Below are positions 46,309 through 56,208 of a stretch of DNA of 64,000 bases, piece by piece. A program made the position numbers and the translations under genes. Source of the stretch: an uncultured Brevinema sp. (GTDB lineage: Bacteria > Spirochaetota > Brevinematia > Brevinematales > Brevinemataceae); assembly GCA_947038195.1 (NCBI GenBank), contig CAMQVI010000001.1, positions 1 through 64,000 on the forward strand. The letters are read 5' to 3'. The notes below the pieces were generated by a model. That model was not told where the DNA came from and searched no databases. It worked only from the letters and a program-made list of their open reading frames with translations. Position 1 is the stretch's first letter. Every line of letters begins with the position of its first letter.

Positions 46309-46662
46309 ATGTCCTATAAACACTTATTTTTGATATTAACGCTAACCCTGAGCTCTTGTACTGTCGATCCTGGTACTAGTTATAAAAACAGAGTGAGAGG
46401 ACGTCAAGCTCAAGATGTGACCGATTCCAAAATTATGGTCCTTTTTGATCAAAAAGCTAATGTAGAGACCGATAGTATTATCCAATATACGTACTTTAAA
46501 GAACACACTCCTAATAGTGCTATCTATCAATATACCGATGGGGGATACTATGGTTTTGTTATAAATCAAGGGGACGTTATTTTTCTCACGGCTCCTTCCT
46601 CTTCTCCGGGTGGAATCAATTTTACTGCTAGTGCACCAACATGGCAATTAATTCCAGAATAG
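46309..46662 (+). CDS. Small lipoprotein of unknown function
   Basis: A 117-residue protein with a lipoprotein signal, MSYKHLFLILTLTLSSC (C17), then a short soluble domain with no recognised motif (DVTDSKIMVLFDQKANVETD; DGGYYGFVINQGDVIFL). GAGGAAATAAAA precedes the ATG. It ends at a strong terminator. Confidence 0.75.
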   Translation: MSYKHLFLILTLTLSSCTVDPGTSYKNRVRGRQAQDVTDSKIMVLFDQKANVETDSIIQYTYFKEHTPNSAIYQYTDGGYYGFVINQGDVIFLTAPSSSPGGINFTASAPTWQLIPE

Positions 46663-46681
46663 TAAATTTATCTAATATTAT

Positions 46682-46716
46682 AAAAAAGACCACCTAATTT
46701 TTAGGTGGTCTTTTTT
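46682..46716. terminator. Bidirectional terminator
   Basis: Perfect 16-bp stem AAAAAAGACCACCTAA with TTAGGTGGTCTTTTTT around a TTT loop, between the convergent lipoprotein and HEAT-repeat genes. Confidence 0.88.
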
Positions 46717-46726
46717 TATTATCTAT

Positions 46727-47854
46727 TTATCTATTATCTTTTCTTTCTTGTTCCAGCGCATCCACATCTACATCCATTTCTTGTAGAGCTTTTTTAGCCT
46801 CTCTTCTTACGATAGCTTCAGGGTCATTAAAGGCCTTATATTCCAAAATATCTTGAGCCCCCACTGCTTTCATACGCCCTAAACTTTTAATAGATTCTGT
46901 TCTAATCGCCGTATTATCACTTTTCGTTAATTGTTCCAAAATAGGCAAGAGTTCTTCATCCCCTACATAACCTAAGCCAGCGATACTATTAAGACGTACC
47001 GTTTGTTCTTCTTGCTCATCTGTAGCAATAGGAGAGAGGATGGTTATAGCGATAGGATTTTCTGTTCTTCCTATAGCGAGAGCTGCATAACGGCGTATAA
47101 TACGAGATTCAATGGTATTAGTTAAAAACCCTTGTAAGAGAGGAATAAGCGTCTCATCTTGATACATACCAAGAGCGACTACAGAAGCACTACGAAGGTC
47201 TTGGTGATTGGTGATATTGGTAGCTAATTCTGTAATCATGGGCAAAGCTTCTGGTGCTTTTAATTTACCAAGAGCTTGCACAGCAGAGGCATTAAAACGC
47301 ATCGCTTTAGGATCTGCCATATTATTGCTAAGGGCTGTGAAGACACTAGGAGCCACAGGAATATCCATTAATTCAACGGCATAAGCAGCTCTTTGGAGGA
47401 CGATGAGATTTTTCTCATTAGCAAATAGAGTATCCCAAAAAGGAGTATTACCGCTATGTTCCATATCAATAAAAGTATAAATAATTTCTTCTTTTACCGT
47501 ACTACTTCCATCTTCAGGAAAAGACTCTTCTAAGAGAGCCAAAGCATTAGTAGATTTATCAATACGTATTCTTTTTACGGTAGCGAGTCTTTGATCGGAG
47601 ATTCCATACTGCATGGTTTCTGCCCACTGTTCTAGCTTTTTAGTTTCCATTTCAGCTGCTGCTGCTATATCTGCTGCTGCTTTCTCGTCTGCTGCAGCTT
47701 GTTCTTCTGGTGTCATCGTTTCTTCTGGTGTCACGGGATCTTCTGCTATCATCTCTGGAGTTTCAGCAGCTTCTACACCCTCTACAGCCTCTTCTTGAGC
47801 GTAGTGGTTGGTAACTAATAAAAAACTCATCAATAGTAAGCTTATATATTTCAT
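46727..47854 (-). CDS. Secreted HEAT-repeat protein
   Basis: A 375-residue protein with a signal peptide (MKYISLLLMSFLLVTNHYAQ), an Ala/Glu/Pro-rich linker (residues 20-75, many E, A and P) and then about seven HEAT/PBS-lyase-type repeats. Examples are SVVALGMYQDETLIPLLQGFL, LNSIAGLGYVGDEELLPILEQL and ESIKSLGRMKAVGAQDILEYK. It is a protein-binding solenoid, probably periplasmic. AGGGAGAAGAC precedes the ATG. No catalytic residues are seen. Confidence 0.85.
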   Translation of the reverse strand: MKYISLLLMSFLLVTNHYAQEEAVEGVEAAETPEMIAEDPVTPEETMTPEEQAAADEKAAADIAAAAEMETKKLEQWAETMQYGISDQRLATVKRIRIDKSTNALALLEESFPEDGSSTVKEEIIYTFIDMEHSGNTPFWDTLFANEKNLIVLQRAAYAVELMDIPVAPSVFTALSNNMADPKAMRFNASAVQALGKLKAPEALPMITELATNITNHQDLRSASVVALGMYQDETLIPLLQGFLTNTIESRIIRRYAALAIGRTENPIAITILSPIATDEQEEQTVRLNSIAGLGYVGDEELLPILEQLTKSDNTAIRTESIKSLGRMKAVGAQDILEYKAFNDPEAIVRREAKKALQEMDVDVDALEQERKDNR

Positions 47855-47997
47855 GTCTTCTCCCTGATCTTATAAAAAATAGAATTCTCTTATATAAGAA
47901 TCGGATTTTTTTCAAAAAAGATGATATATTATAACAGAAACATAGGTTTTTTACTAACTATTAAGCTATTATTATTATTTTATTAATTTATTATAAC

Positions 47998-48014
47998 TTG
48001 GCACGATATTTGCT
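47998..48014 (+). promoter_or_regulatory. Sigma-54-type promoter upstream of grpE
   Basis: TTGGCACGATATTTGCT matches the -24/-12 consensus TGGCAC-N5-TTGCW exactly, with the required ten bases between GG (48000-48001) and GC (48012-48013). Transcription would start near 48025, where a perfect dyad TAAATAGA-N13-TCTATTTA (48025-48053) begins. No CIRCE element is present in 47855-48098. Confidence 0.65.
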
Positions 48015-48098
48015 ATATAAATGTTAAATAGAATAATTTGATTTTTCTATTTAGAAATAGTAATTTTAATGATATATTATATAAAGTAGGAGGGATAA

Positions 48099-48680
48099 GT
48101 GTCTCATAAACATAAATCTCAACAAGAACCAGTAGAATCTCAGGAAGAAGCAGAAGTTGTAGAAGTTGAGGGAAATATTCTTAACGAAGAAGAAGTTTCA
48201 GAAATAGTAGAAGAAGAGTTAGATCCTATTGCTATCCTCGAAAGAGAAAAGCTAGAGTTAAAAGACGCTTACCTTCGCCTCTCTGCCGAAACGGACAATT
48301 ACCGTAAACGAATGCAGTTAGAAAAAGAAAATTTCAAAAAAATCGCTGTTAAAGACATAGTAGAAAGACTACTACCCGTCATAGATAATATGGAACGCAG
48401 TATTAATGTGGGAGATAATACTGATAATATTGCTTCTTTTCAAGAAGGAATACAATTAGTCCTTCAACAATTTGAAGGTGTGCTAAAAGACGCAGGTTTA
48501 GAGACCGTAGAAGTACAAACAGGAGACGAATTTGACCCTCAATACTGTGAAGCAGTGATGATGGAAGAAAGGGATGATGTGGAGCACTCTATGACCATAG
48601 TGGATGTTTTTGAAAAAGGCAGAAAGCTAGGGGGACAAGTAATCCGCACGGCGAAAGTTAAAGTAGCTAAAAAAATCTAA
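48099..48680 (+). CDS. grpE: Nucleotide exchange factor GrpE
   Basis: A 193-residue GrpE starting at GTG with AGGAGG eight bases upstream. It has an acidic N-terminal tail (about 50 residues, mostly E and V), a long coiled coil (RLSAETDNYRKRMQLEKENF) and the C-terminal beta domain (EFDPQYCEAVMMEERDDVEHSMTIVDVFEKGRKLGGQVIRTAKVKVAK). It releases ADP from DnaK, which is encoded 27 bp downstream. Confidence 0.95.
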   Translation: MSHKHKSQQEPVESQEEAEVVEVEGNILNEEEVSEIVEEELDPIAILEREKLELKDAYLRLSAETDNYRKRMQLEKENFKKIAVKDIVERLLPVIDNMERSINVGDNTDNIASFQEGIQLVLQQFEGVLKDAGLETVEVQTGDEFDPQYCEAVMMEERDDVEHSMTIVDVFEKGRKLGGQVIRTAKVKVAKKI

Positions 48681-48707
48681 AAAATATAAATTAATGAGGA
48701 GACTATC

Positions 48708-50591
48708 ATGTCAAAAATCATAGGAATCGACTTAGGTACTACTAACTCCGTAGTATCTGTTATTGAAAATGGTAAACCAGTAGTTATTGCTAACCTTGAA
48801 GGTGCTAGAACTATGCCATCTATTGTGGCTTTTACCGAAAAAGGAGAAACCTTAGTAGGTGCTCCTGCGAAAAACCAAATGGTAACGAACCCAGAAAATA
48901 CCATTTACTCTGCAAAACGTTTTATTGGACATAGATTTGACGAAGTATCCAAAGAAAGAACCCCTTATGTGATAAAAAAAGGTTCTCAAGACCACGTTGC
49001 TTTTGCTACTCGTATTGGAGATCAAACTCCAGAACAAATTTCAGCTTTAATTCTTATCAAATTAAAAGAAGCAGCTGAAGCATACCTTGGGATGAAAGTA
49101 ACGAAAGCTGTTATTACGGTACCAGCCTATTTTAACGACTCCCAACGTCAAGCTACTAAAGATGCTGGCACTATTGCTGGTTTAGAAGTAGAACGTATCA
49201 TTAATGAGCCTACTGCTGCTGCTTTGGCTTATGGCTTAGAAAAAAACAATGAAGAAATTGTCGCTGTTTATGACTTTGGTGGTGGTACTTTTGATATTTC
49301 TATCTTAGAAATTGGAGATGGGGTATTTGAAGTTAAAGCGACTAATGGTGATACTCATCTCGGTGGTGATGACCTTGACAACGCTATCATTGATCATATT
49401 ATTCAAAGCTACAAAAAAGATTCAGGTATTGATTTATCTAATGATTCTATGGCTATGCAAAGACTAAAAGAAGCTGGAGAAAAAGCTAAAATCGAATTAT
49501 CCTCTAAAGCAGATACCCAGATCAATTTACCTTTTATCACAGCAGACGCTTCTGGTCCTAAACATTTAAATATCAATATGACAAGAGCAGAGCTAGAAAA
49601 TATCGTACGTCCTATTGTTGAACGTTCTTTAATTCCTTGTGAAAAAGTATTAAAAGATGCTGGTGTCTCTAAAGCTGATATTAAAGAAGTTATCTTAGTC
49701 GGTGGACAAACACGTATGCCTCTTATTATCGATACCGTTAAACAATTCTTCGGCAAAGAGCCTTCTAAAGGTGTAAACCCAGATGAAGTTGTATCCTTAG
49801 GAGCTGCTATTCAAGCTGGTGTATTAAATAAAGAAGTAAACGAAATACTACTTTTAGACGTCACTCCATTATCTTTAGGGATAGAAACCTTAGGAGGAGT
49901 ACATACGGTTTTAATTGCTCGTAATACTACTATTCCCGCTTCTAAATCACAAGTATTCTCTACAGCGGCAGATAACCAAACAGCTGTAACGATACAAGTA
50001 CTACAAGGGGAAAGACCAATGGCATCTGATAACAGAGTATTGGCTAACTTTAACCTCGAAGGTATTCAGCCTGCACCTCGTGGTATCCCCCAAATTGAAG
50101 TTACCTTTGATATTGATGCCAACGGTATCCTTCACGTTTCTGCTAAAGATTCTGGTTCTGGTAAAGAACAAAAAATCACTATTGAATCCTCTGGTACCTT
50201 AAGCCCTGAAGACATCAAAAAAATGCAAGAAGAAGCCGAAGCTAATGCTGATTCAGATAAAAAAGTCAGAGAAACCATAGAGCTTAAAAACCAAGCTAGT
50301 TCTGTTCAATATGGAATCGAAAAACTTATTAAAGACGATGGCGATAAAATTGCTGAAGCTGATAAAACAGAGTTAGAAGAGAAGAACGAAGAGCTCAAAA
50401 AAGCTTTAGAGGGAGACGATGCTACAGCTATAGAAGCAGCTATGAAAGCCCTAGAGCCTGTATCTACTAGAGTCTACCAACACCTCGCTGCTCAAAATCA
50501 AGCCGATGCTGACGCTAAAGGTGATGCACCTTCCCCAGAAGAAGATGTTATTGATGCTGAAGTTGTTGAAGACGAAGAGAAAAAAGATTAG
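48708..50591 (+). CDS. dnaK: Chaperone DnaK (Hsp70)
   Basis: A 627-residue Hsp70. [11 protein letters not shown] is the phosphate-1 motif, [10 protein letters not shown] phosphate-2, and [10 protein letters not shown] the adenosine motif; the interdomain linker is [17 protein letters not shown]. The C-terminal tail is acidic ([17 protein letters not shown]). GAGGAG precedes the ATG. With GrpE and DnaJ it folds nascent and heat-damaged proteins. Confidence 0.98.
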   Translation: MSKIIGIDLGTTNSVVSVIENGKPVVIANLEGARTMPSIVAFTEKGETLVGAPAKNQMVTNPENTIYSAKRFIGHRFDEVSKERTPYVIKKGSQDHVAFATRIGDQTPEQISALILIKLKEAAEAYLGMKVTKAVITVPAYFNDSQRQATKDAGTIAGLEVERIINEPTAAALAYGLEKNNEEIVAVYDFGGGTFDISILEIGDGVFEVKATNGDTHLGGDDLDNAIIDHIIQSYKKDSGIDLSNDSMAMQRLKEAGEKAKIELSSKADTQINLPFITADASGPKHLNINMTRAELENIVRPIVERSLIPCEKVLKDAGVSKADIKEVILVGGQTRMPLIIDTVKQFFGKEPSKGVNPDEVVSLGAAIQAGVLNKEVNEILLLDVTPLSLGIETLGGVHTVLIARNTTIPASKSQVFSTAADNQTAVTIQVLQGERPMASDNRVLANFNLEGIQPAPRGIPQIEVTFDIDANGILHVSAKDSGSGKEQKITIESSGTLSPEDIKKMQEEAEANADSDKKVRETIELKNQASSVQYGIEKLIKDDGDKIAEADKTELEEKNEELKKALEGDDATAIEAAMKALEPVSTRVYQHLAAQNQADADAKGDAPSPEEDVIDAEVVEDEEKKD

Positions 50592-50610
50592 TAATAGCGT
50601 ACAAGAATTC

Positions 50611-50645
50611 AATATAGGAGTAAGTATAACACTTACTCCTATATT
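50611..50645 (+). terminator. Hairpin between dnaK and dnaJ
   Basis: A perfect 15-bp inverted repeat, AATATAGGAGTAAGT and its complement, around a 5-base loop. The following T run is short, so it may act as a partial terminator or mRNA-end stabiliser and lower dnaJ expression relative to dnaK. Confidence 0.65.
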
Positions 50646-50674
50646 TTATGAAAATTGGGATTACAAAAAATTAA

Positions 50675-50703
50675 TTGACAAGTACTGTTAATTAAGTCAT
50701 AAT
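50675..50703 (+). promoter_or_regulatory. Separate promoter of dnaJ
   Basis: TTGACA (50675-50680), a 17-bp spacer and CATAAT (50698-50703), about 26 bp before the ATG at 50730. Confidence 0.65.
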
Positions 50704-50729
50704 ATTACTAAAAATAAAAGGTGGGTGTA

Positions 50730-51794
50730 ATGGCAGATTATTATGGTTTGATCGGTGTAGGCAACTCTGCAAGTCAAGATGAAATTAAAAAAGCCTTTCG
50801 TAAACAAGCAATGAAATACCATCCTGATAAAAATCCAGGAGATAAAGAAGCTGAAGCTAAATTCAAAGAAATTGGTAAAGCCTATGAGGTATTATCAGAT
50901 CCTCAAAAAAGACAAATGTACGACCAATACGGTGAAGCAGCCTTCCAAGGCGGCGGCGGACAAGGTGGTGGTTTTGAAGATGTATTCCGTGGCTTTGGTG
51001 GTGGTGGACAAGGCGGTGGCTTTGAAGACCTCTTCGAGAGTTTTTTTGGTGGACGTAGCCAATCTCCTAGAGAAGCAAGAGGCGCCGATATACAAACAGA
51101 AGTTTCTTTTCACTTAAAAGATGTTCTCACTAAACAAACAGCCGACGTAAAAATCCGAAGACAAGAACCTTGTGATACTTGTAAAGGTACGGGCTCTCAA
51201 TCTAAAAAAGCTCCTATTACGTGTGGTACTTGTCGTGGACAGGGTAGAGTACAAGTTAGTCAAGGTTTCTTTGCTATGACACAGCCTTGTCCTAAATGTC
51301 ATGGTGCTGGTAAAATGGTAGCAGACCCTTGCCATACCTGTAAAGGGGAAAGCACGGTAGTTAAGACCGTTCCTGTATCGGCAGTAGTTCCTGCTGGGGT
51401 AGATGATGGTATGAAACTTCGTGTATCTGGAGAAGGACATGCTGCTCCTTTTAACGGACTGAAAGGGGATTTATATCTCTATATCAGTATCCGTAATGAT
51501 AGCCGTTTTATGAGAGATGGAGATACCCTCTATTCTAAACTTCCTATTTCCTACACCAGAGCTGTTTTAGGGGGAGAAATAGAGCTAGACACCTTGGACT
51601 CTAAAAAGAAGATAAAACTTCCAGAGGGAGTACAACCGGGACAACGTATAAAACTAGACGGAGAAGGTATGCCTAATGTCCGAAATGGACGTAGAGGGAA
51701 CATCATCTTTGAAGCTCATATAGAAGTCCCGAAAAAAGTTAATAGTAAAGCTAAAGAGCTCCTCAAAGAATACGCTAAAGAAATGAAAGAATAA
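50730..51794 (+). CDS. dnaJ: Chaperone DnaJ (Hsp40)
   Basis: A 354-residue type I J-protein. The J domain contains the HPD tripeptide in [10 protein letters not shown], followed by a Gly/Phe-rich linker ([20 protein letters not shown]). Four zinc-binding repeats follow, [24 protein letters not shown] and CHTCKGES, the last lacking its final glycine. ATG 50730 is chosen over the GTG nine bases earlier because AAAGGTG then serves as ribosome site. Confidence 0.96.
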   Translation: MADYYGLIGVGNSASQDEIKKAFRKQAMKYHPDKNPGDKEAEAKFKEIGKAYEVLSDPQKRQMYDQYGEAAFQGGGGQGGGFEDVFRGFGGGGQGGGFEDLFESFFGGRSQSPREARGADIQTEVSFHLKDVLTKQTADVKIRRQEPCDTCKGTGSQSKKAPITCGTCRGQGRVQVSQGFFAMTQPCPKCHGAGKMVADPCHTCKGESTVVKTVPVSAVVPAGVDDGMKLRVSGEGHAAPFNGLKGDLYLYISIRNDSRFMRDGDTLYSKLPISYTRAVLGGEIELDTLDSKKKIKLPEGVQPGQRIKLDGEGMPNVRNGRRGNIIFEAHIEVPKKVNSKAKELLKEYAKEMKE

Positions 51795-51798
51795 TCAA

Positions 51799-51854
51799 AT
51801 TAGTTACAATACCCCAAAAAAGCTAGTCCCATAAAGGCTAGCTTTTTTGATTTT
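51799..51854 (+). repeat. About 55-bp direct repeat containing a terminator, left copy
   Basis: Runs from ATTAGTTACAATA through the terminator to TTTGATTTT. Compared with 55860-55914 it shows a handful of substitutions and a 1-bp length difference. The motif TTATAAGTTTATTGA, which carries the -35 of the next promoter (51877-51891), also recurs after the right copy, at 56048-56061. Confidence 0.85.
51816..51848 (+). terminator. Terminator of dnaJ (first duplicated copy)
   Basis: AAAAAAGCTAG (51816-51826) pairs with CTAGCTTTTTT (51838-51848). The surrounding 56 bp (51799-51854) recur almost unchanged at 55860-55914. Confidence 0.85.
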
Positions 51855-51886
51855 ATGAGACTAGCTTATGCAGTGTTATAAGTTTA

Positions 51887-51915
51887 TTGACAAATAGCAT
51901 AGAAAATAGTACAAT
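51887..51915 (+). promoter_or_regulatory. Promoter of the membrane-protein pair
   Basis: TTGACA (51887-51892), a 17-bp spacer and TACAAT (51910-51915), about 30 bp before the ATG at 51946. Confidence 0.7.
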
Positions 51916-51945
51916 AATCATTAGTGTAAAAGAGGGAGTAAGAAG

Positions 51946-53625
51946 ATGAATGCTGTTAGACGAAGTTTTAATTACTTAATATTTATAGGAATTGTAATTA
52001 GTGTAGCATATTTTTTACGCTTTGATATTTATGAACATGATGATTTCTATAATTCATTTTTTTATACATCAGATTGGTGGGAAATTATTAAATCTGCAGA
52101 TCATGGAAGATATTTTAGCTGGGTTTATCAGAAATTAGCAGTGCACGGATCTTCCCTATTGCTAAATACTCACCCTAATGACAATCTTGTTCTTAGATTT
52201 ATTGTAGGTTTTAACATAGCCTTAGTAGTACTGTTTATCAGTCAATTTTCAACCAAACCCTTTCACAAAAAAACCTCTCCCGTAATGATGATTATTACTG
52301 CTTTAGTGTTATCGCATTTATATACTATTAGCATACAAAATATAACTCGTTACAATCAACACTTTGCTTATCAGTCCAATTTAATCATTTTTTTCTTTAT
52401 CTGGGGAATTATAGGGACGTATTTTATTAATAATACCCTACCACAAGCTAAACATCTAGTGAAAAACAGTGTGTTGGCTCTTATATTAGGATTGTCAGCT
52501 CATTTTAATATTTTTTCTTCTATAGGATCCATAGGATTTTTGGTGATTTATGGGGGAGTTTCTTTCGGTAGAGAAGAGGCTTGGGATTTTATAAAGATTA
52601 TCAATCGTTTTAAGCAATTAGGTAAGGGTATATATATTCCATTGTTGTTTTTTGTAATAGGGATGGTAGGATATTTTTCTGCTCCTCATTTCCAATACTT
52701 ACTTGGAGAGAGGTCTCCTAGTGGAAACAATAGAATTTTAGAAGCCTTGAAATTATTACCTGAATTTATTCCTCAATGGATTATAAAAGTTTTCATTGGA
52801 CAAAGTGCCATATTATTAGTGTTCTCAGGTATAATAGGTATATGGGTGATTATTTGGCATCATATTAGATATGGTGTTAAAGAAGAGTCTTTAGTTTTAT
52901 CCTTGGACAACAAGGAAAATAGTGGAAAAAGCATAAGAGTGGTTGTTTTTGCATTAGCTTTAGTTGTTGGAGCGGCCTTTTTTAACGGGGCACTCTTGAT
53001 GAGTGGCAAATCATATTATGGGCAAGATCTTTTTTGGCTTGTTCATCCAGATCTTGCAGTATTAACAAGGATGATTTTTTTTAGTGCTGTATTGATTTTA
53101 GTGGGGTATATTTTCACGATACAATCAAGTCAAAAAGAAATTAAAACTAAAAGAGTGTTGTTAATTTTAACTATTTTTTTAGCGTGTACTCAAATATCTT
53201 TCTATAAAAATGAATATAAATATATTATGGGGCAAAGAACACAGTGGTATCAAACAGAGAAGATATATCGATTTTATTCTTTACAAGGTAAAGAAGCTAT
53301 TTTACCAGCTTCTAGTTATGATGAAGAAAGAAACCTTTTATGGCACAAGCAACTAGGGGGCAACTATCCCCAGGGTTGGCCAGGAGAAGGTTATGTAAAT
53401 CTAAATTATCCTGTAGTATATTATAAAGATATAGATGATGTTGAGTCACGAATGGGTATTCCTGTGCCAAGACCGAAGGCGCTTATCCCTTATATATTAA
53501 CGAATTCCAATATAGCCTTACAGCTATTTAAGGATGCTGGAGGCGAAATTACAGAAGAAGAGTTGAAAGATCCTGTTTTTGATAGACTTTTTGATGAAGA
53601 TTTCGTGTTGAATAAAAAAGATTAA
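51946..53625 (+). CDS. Polytopic membrane protein, GT-C-like, first of a pair
   Basis: A 559-residue protein with about eleven hydrophobic segments and a soluble C-terminal tail of about 140 residues. After the first helix comes an acidic external loop (FDIYEHDDFYNSFFY), the position of the catalytic carboxylate in GT-C glycosyltransferases, and later SAPHFQYLLGERSPSGNNR. It shares this layout with the DUF6056-like protein at 17621-19045. Assignment to surface-glycan synthesis is inference. GAGGGAG precedes the ATG. Confidence 0.6.
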   Translation: MNAVRRSFNYLIFIGIVISVAYFLRFDIYEHDDFYNSFFYTSDWWEIIKSADHGRYFSWVYQKLAVHGSSLLLNTHPNDNLVLRFIVGFNIALVVLFISQFSTKPFHKKTSPVMMIITALVLSHLYTISIQNITRYNQHFAYQSNLIIFFFIWGIIGTYFINNTLPQAKHLVKNSVLALILGLSAHFNIFSSIGSIGFLVIYGGVSFGREEAWDFIKIINRFKQLGKGIYIPLLFFVIGMVGYFSAPHFQYLLGERSPSGNNRILEALKLLPEFIPQWIIKVFIGQSAILLVFSGIIGIWVIIWHHIRYGVKEESLVLSLDNKENSGKSIRVVVFALALVVGAAFFNGALLMSGKSYYGQDLFWLVHPDLAVLTRMIFFSAVLILVGYIFTIQSSQKEIKTKRVLLILTIFLACTQISFYKNEYKYIMGQRTQWYQTEKIYRFYSLQGKEAILPASSYDEERNLLWHKQLGGNYPQGWPGEGYVNLNYPVVYYKDIDDVESRMGIPVPRPKALIPYILTNSNIALQLFKDAGGEITEEELKDPVFDRLFDEDFVLNKKD

Positions 53626-53666
53626 TCTAGTTGTCTTAATCTATACTAAATCCCTAAGGAATAACA

Positions 53667-55682
53667 ATGAAATTAAAATTTATTTATGTAGCTCCTTTGA
53701 TAATACTACCTCTAATAATCTTACTAAAGGTAGCTATTTCTAGTGTACATCCTTATTATACCTACTGGGATTCTAGTCTTTTATATGCTACGGATAGTTT
53801 ATTAATTAATGGAGGATTAACACCAGCCCATTTGTTTCATCCAGATATTGGAGCTTTGTGGTTTGAAAAGTTTTTCATATTTCCTGCAGCTAAGTTTTTT
53901 GGATTGATTTCTATATCCACCATACAAGAATTTCAAGCCTCCTACAATCCTTATTTAAATATGGCAGATGTCGTTTCTTTTCTCTTGTTATTAAGGGCTA
54001 GTTATGTTTATATAGGGTGTTCTTTTGTATATTTTTTCACCATAAAACTATTGGAACAAGAATTAATAACAGGCTCAGTGTTTCAGCGTTTTGTTTTGTG
54101 TTTGGGAGCTACTGTTTTTAGTTTTTCTAGTGCTGTACTAGTAAATACTATTAATATACGGTATGAGTATGTGGGCTTTATGTGGTGGTCTATAGCCTTA
54201 GTGTTGCTTCTAAACGCTGTTAAGACCAATAAAAATATTTATATTATAGCAATGGGATTTTTTGCGGGTTGGGCATTTCTTTCTAAAATCGTACTATTAC
54301 CCAATGTTATCCTTCTTGTTTTACTATATTATGTACTATCTTCTTTTTATAATAAGGAGTCCTTAGAGAGCTCTGCACAAGAAAGAAAAACGAGTGCTAT
54401 TTTAAGTTTTGTTTATTTAGTGATTGTGGGAATATCACTGGGCTTTATAGGGATCGTCCTTATCAGAGAAGAGTTGATTGGAAATATATTAGATAGGAGT
54501 GCTTTTTTAGGACATCTTCAGCCTGTGCACTTTTTATTGTTTGGAAGTATATTTCCTATATATTTAGGATTACAGACTTTACTAGGAATATATTTATATA
54601 AAAAAGATAAAACATTCCCCACAGTATCGTATTATTTCCATCGTTTAGTGTTGTTCTCATTTTCATTTTACATACCAATGCTTATCATTCTCCTACAAAA
54701 AAAGGGAACTCATATTTTTACTAATGTTTATATATTTTCTTTTGCACTGGGACAAATACCTATGTCTTTAAGCACAGGCTACAACAGTACAGCTGGAAGA
54801 GTAAACCCTAATACTATTATAGGGCTTTTAGGTACGGTATTAATTATTATAATCCCTTTAATTTTCTATCTATTTAAGCATAAAAAACACCCAAAATACA
54901 TACCTCTTTTAAAGAGTATAATGATGTTGGGGATAATAATCTTGTTAAATAAAGTATTTTTACGTGGTAATGAAGCTCAGCTGCCATTTTATAGTCTCTT
55001 TATTTCTTTTCTTGTTATTATACATATTCTCTATAATATATATGGAGATAAGAAGATTAAAATATTAATAACGATTTTCGTATTAGGAGCTAGTTTTTAT
55101 CAAATAAATACTTTAATAAAAATATGGAGACATCCTCCCAGCATAGGTGGGTCGACATTATTTCATTCTTTAAAAGACTGGTATGGTTTTTCTTATGGCG
55201 GGAATGGTCTGTTGTATCCCCAAACATTAACTAGAGTATATAAAAATCAAGAAAACTGGGAAAAAGCCTTTTTTTGGGCTAGAGATATTTACAAAACCAA
55301 AGGTTTAATACAAACACTACAAGAAAGTCCTAATCAATTACAAGATACGGCTATTCTTTTTCCTAATAGTCTCTTGTCAGGAGAGGAATCATTAGTAAAT
55401 ACCTCGTCAGAATTACGAAATGCTTTGAGTATTCCTATAAAAAATAACAGCACAATTTCTCTCCGATTAGATTACGATTTTTATATAGTCTCTTCTAAAA
55501 AAATAGAAAAACCTAATGATTTGCTTCAGCTTACAGATTTGAAATTTGAAACAGATAAAAATATTTTTTTTGTTTATAGTATTGCAAAGCCACAAGAAGA
55601 TCTTAACTATTTGCACACGGTATCTGATGATAATGCGTATAAGTATCTTGTAATTCAAGATAGACTTGCAAAGTCATTATAA
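53667..55682 (+). CDS. Large polytopic membrane protein, GT-C-like, second of a pair
   Basis: A 671-residue protein with twelve or so helices and a C-terminal soluble region. The first external loop is YYTYWDSSLLYATDSLLINGG, with acidic residues placed as in GT-C enzymes that use lipid-linked sugars. It follows the previous gene by 41 bp with AAGGAATAACA as ribosome site, so the two form an operon. No closer family recognised. Confidence 0.6.
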   Translation: MKLKFIYVAPLIILPLIILLKVAISSVHPYYTYWDSSLLYATDSLLINGGLTPAHLFHPDIGALWFEKFFIFPAAKFFGLISISTIQEFQASYNPYLNMADVVSFLLLLRASYVYIGCSFVYFFTIKLLEQELITGSVFQRFVLCLGATVFSFSSAVLVNTINIRYEYVGFMWWSIALVLLLNAVKTNKNIYIIAMGFFAGWAFLSKIVLLPNVILLVLLYYVLSSFYNKESLESSAQERKTSAILSFVYLVIVGISLGFIGIVLIREELIGNILDRSAFLGHLQPVHFLLFGSIFPIYLGLQTLLGIYLYKKDKTFPTVSYYFHRLVLFSFSFYIPMLIILLQKKGTHIFTNVYIFSFALGQIPMSLSTGYNSTAGRVNPNTIIGLLGTVLIIIIPLIFYLFKHKKHPKYIPLLKSIMMLGIIILLNKVFLRGNEAQLPFYSLFISFLVIIHILYNIYGDKKIKILITIFVLGASFYQINTLIKIWRHPPSIGGSTLFHSLKDWYGFSYGGNGLLYPQTLTRVYKNQENWEKAFFWARDIYKTKGLIQTLQESPNQLQDTAILFPNSLLSGEESLVNTSSELRNALSIPIKNNSTISLRLDYDFYIVSSKKIEKPNDLLQLTDLKFETDKNIFFVYSIAKPQEDLNYLHTVSDDNAYKYLVIQDRLAKSL

Positions 55683-56208
55683 AGCTTAAAAAATAGAGTT
55701 AAAGAGAGCTAATAATAGGTATTCAAAAAGTACTGATTCTTAATGATTAAAAGATTAGCCCCTAAAATAGCTGTACTCACTCCTTAGCATATATTTCTAC
55801 CTAGGAACACATGCTAGGGGCTACCGTATCAAGGGGGTGTTCTCAATTTCACCCATAAAATTAGTTATAATACTAAAAAAGCTAGTCTCATAAAGGCTAG
55901 CTTTTTTGATTTTCTATAGAAAAAATCTTTCGTTTTGTTCCTAGTGTCTAAATTTCTACTGTTTTTCAATTTTTCTAAGTATTCAAAAATTCTTTACTAT
56001 TAAAAAATTTAAAAATGTACTTTATGAGGGGGATTTTTTGTGATTATTATAAGTTTATTGATTTTTTAAATAAAAAGCTCAATAAAAATGAGCTATAAAA
56101 TGAGCTATTATTGAAAAAAAGCTCAAAAAAATGATAAAACAGTCAATTTAAATGAGCTTTTATGGCTTTTTATGATCATTTTTGTTAGAGAAAAAGTCTT
56201 TGGAAATA
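55683..56208. other. Intergenic region with nested hairpins and AGCTCA motif cluster
   Basis: This 526-bp gap contains a long-range stem TAGCCCCTA (55756-55764) with TAGGGGCTA (55815-55823), an inner AGCAT/ATGCT pair, a second hairpin GGGTG/CACCC (55835-55854) and then the duplicated terminator. Further on, AGCTCA or its complement TGAGCT occurs five times between 56076 and 56158. No protein-coding frame is convincing. The first part could be a structured 3' UTR or small RNA. Confidence 0.5.
55860..55914 (+). repeat. About 55-bp direct repeat containing a terminator, right copy
   Basis: Near copy of 51799-51854 with a functional-looking stem: AAAAAAGCTAG (55875-55885) with CTAGCTTTTTT (55897-55907). 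It ends the transcript of the two membrane proteins. Confidence 0.85.

Noticed and set aside
47855-48098. CIRCE element for HrcA control of grpE
   Set aside because: No TTAGCACTC-N9-GAGTGCTAA or close variant is present; the only dyad is TAAATAGA/TCTATTTA.
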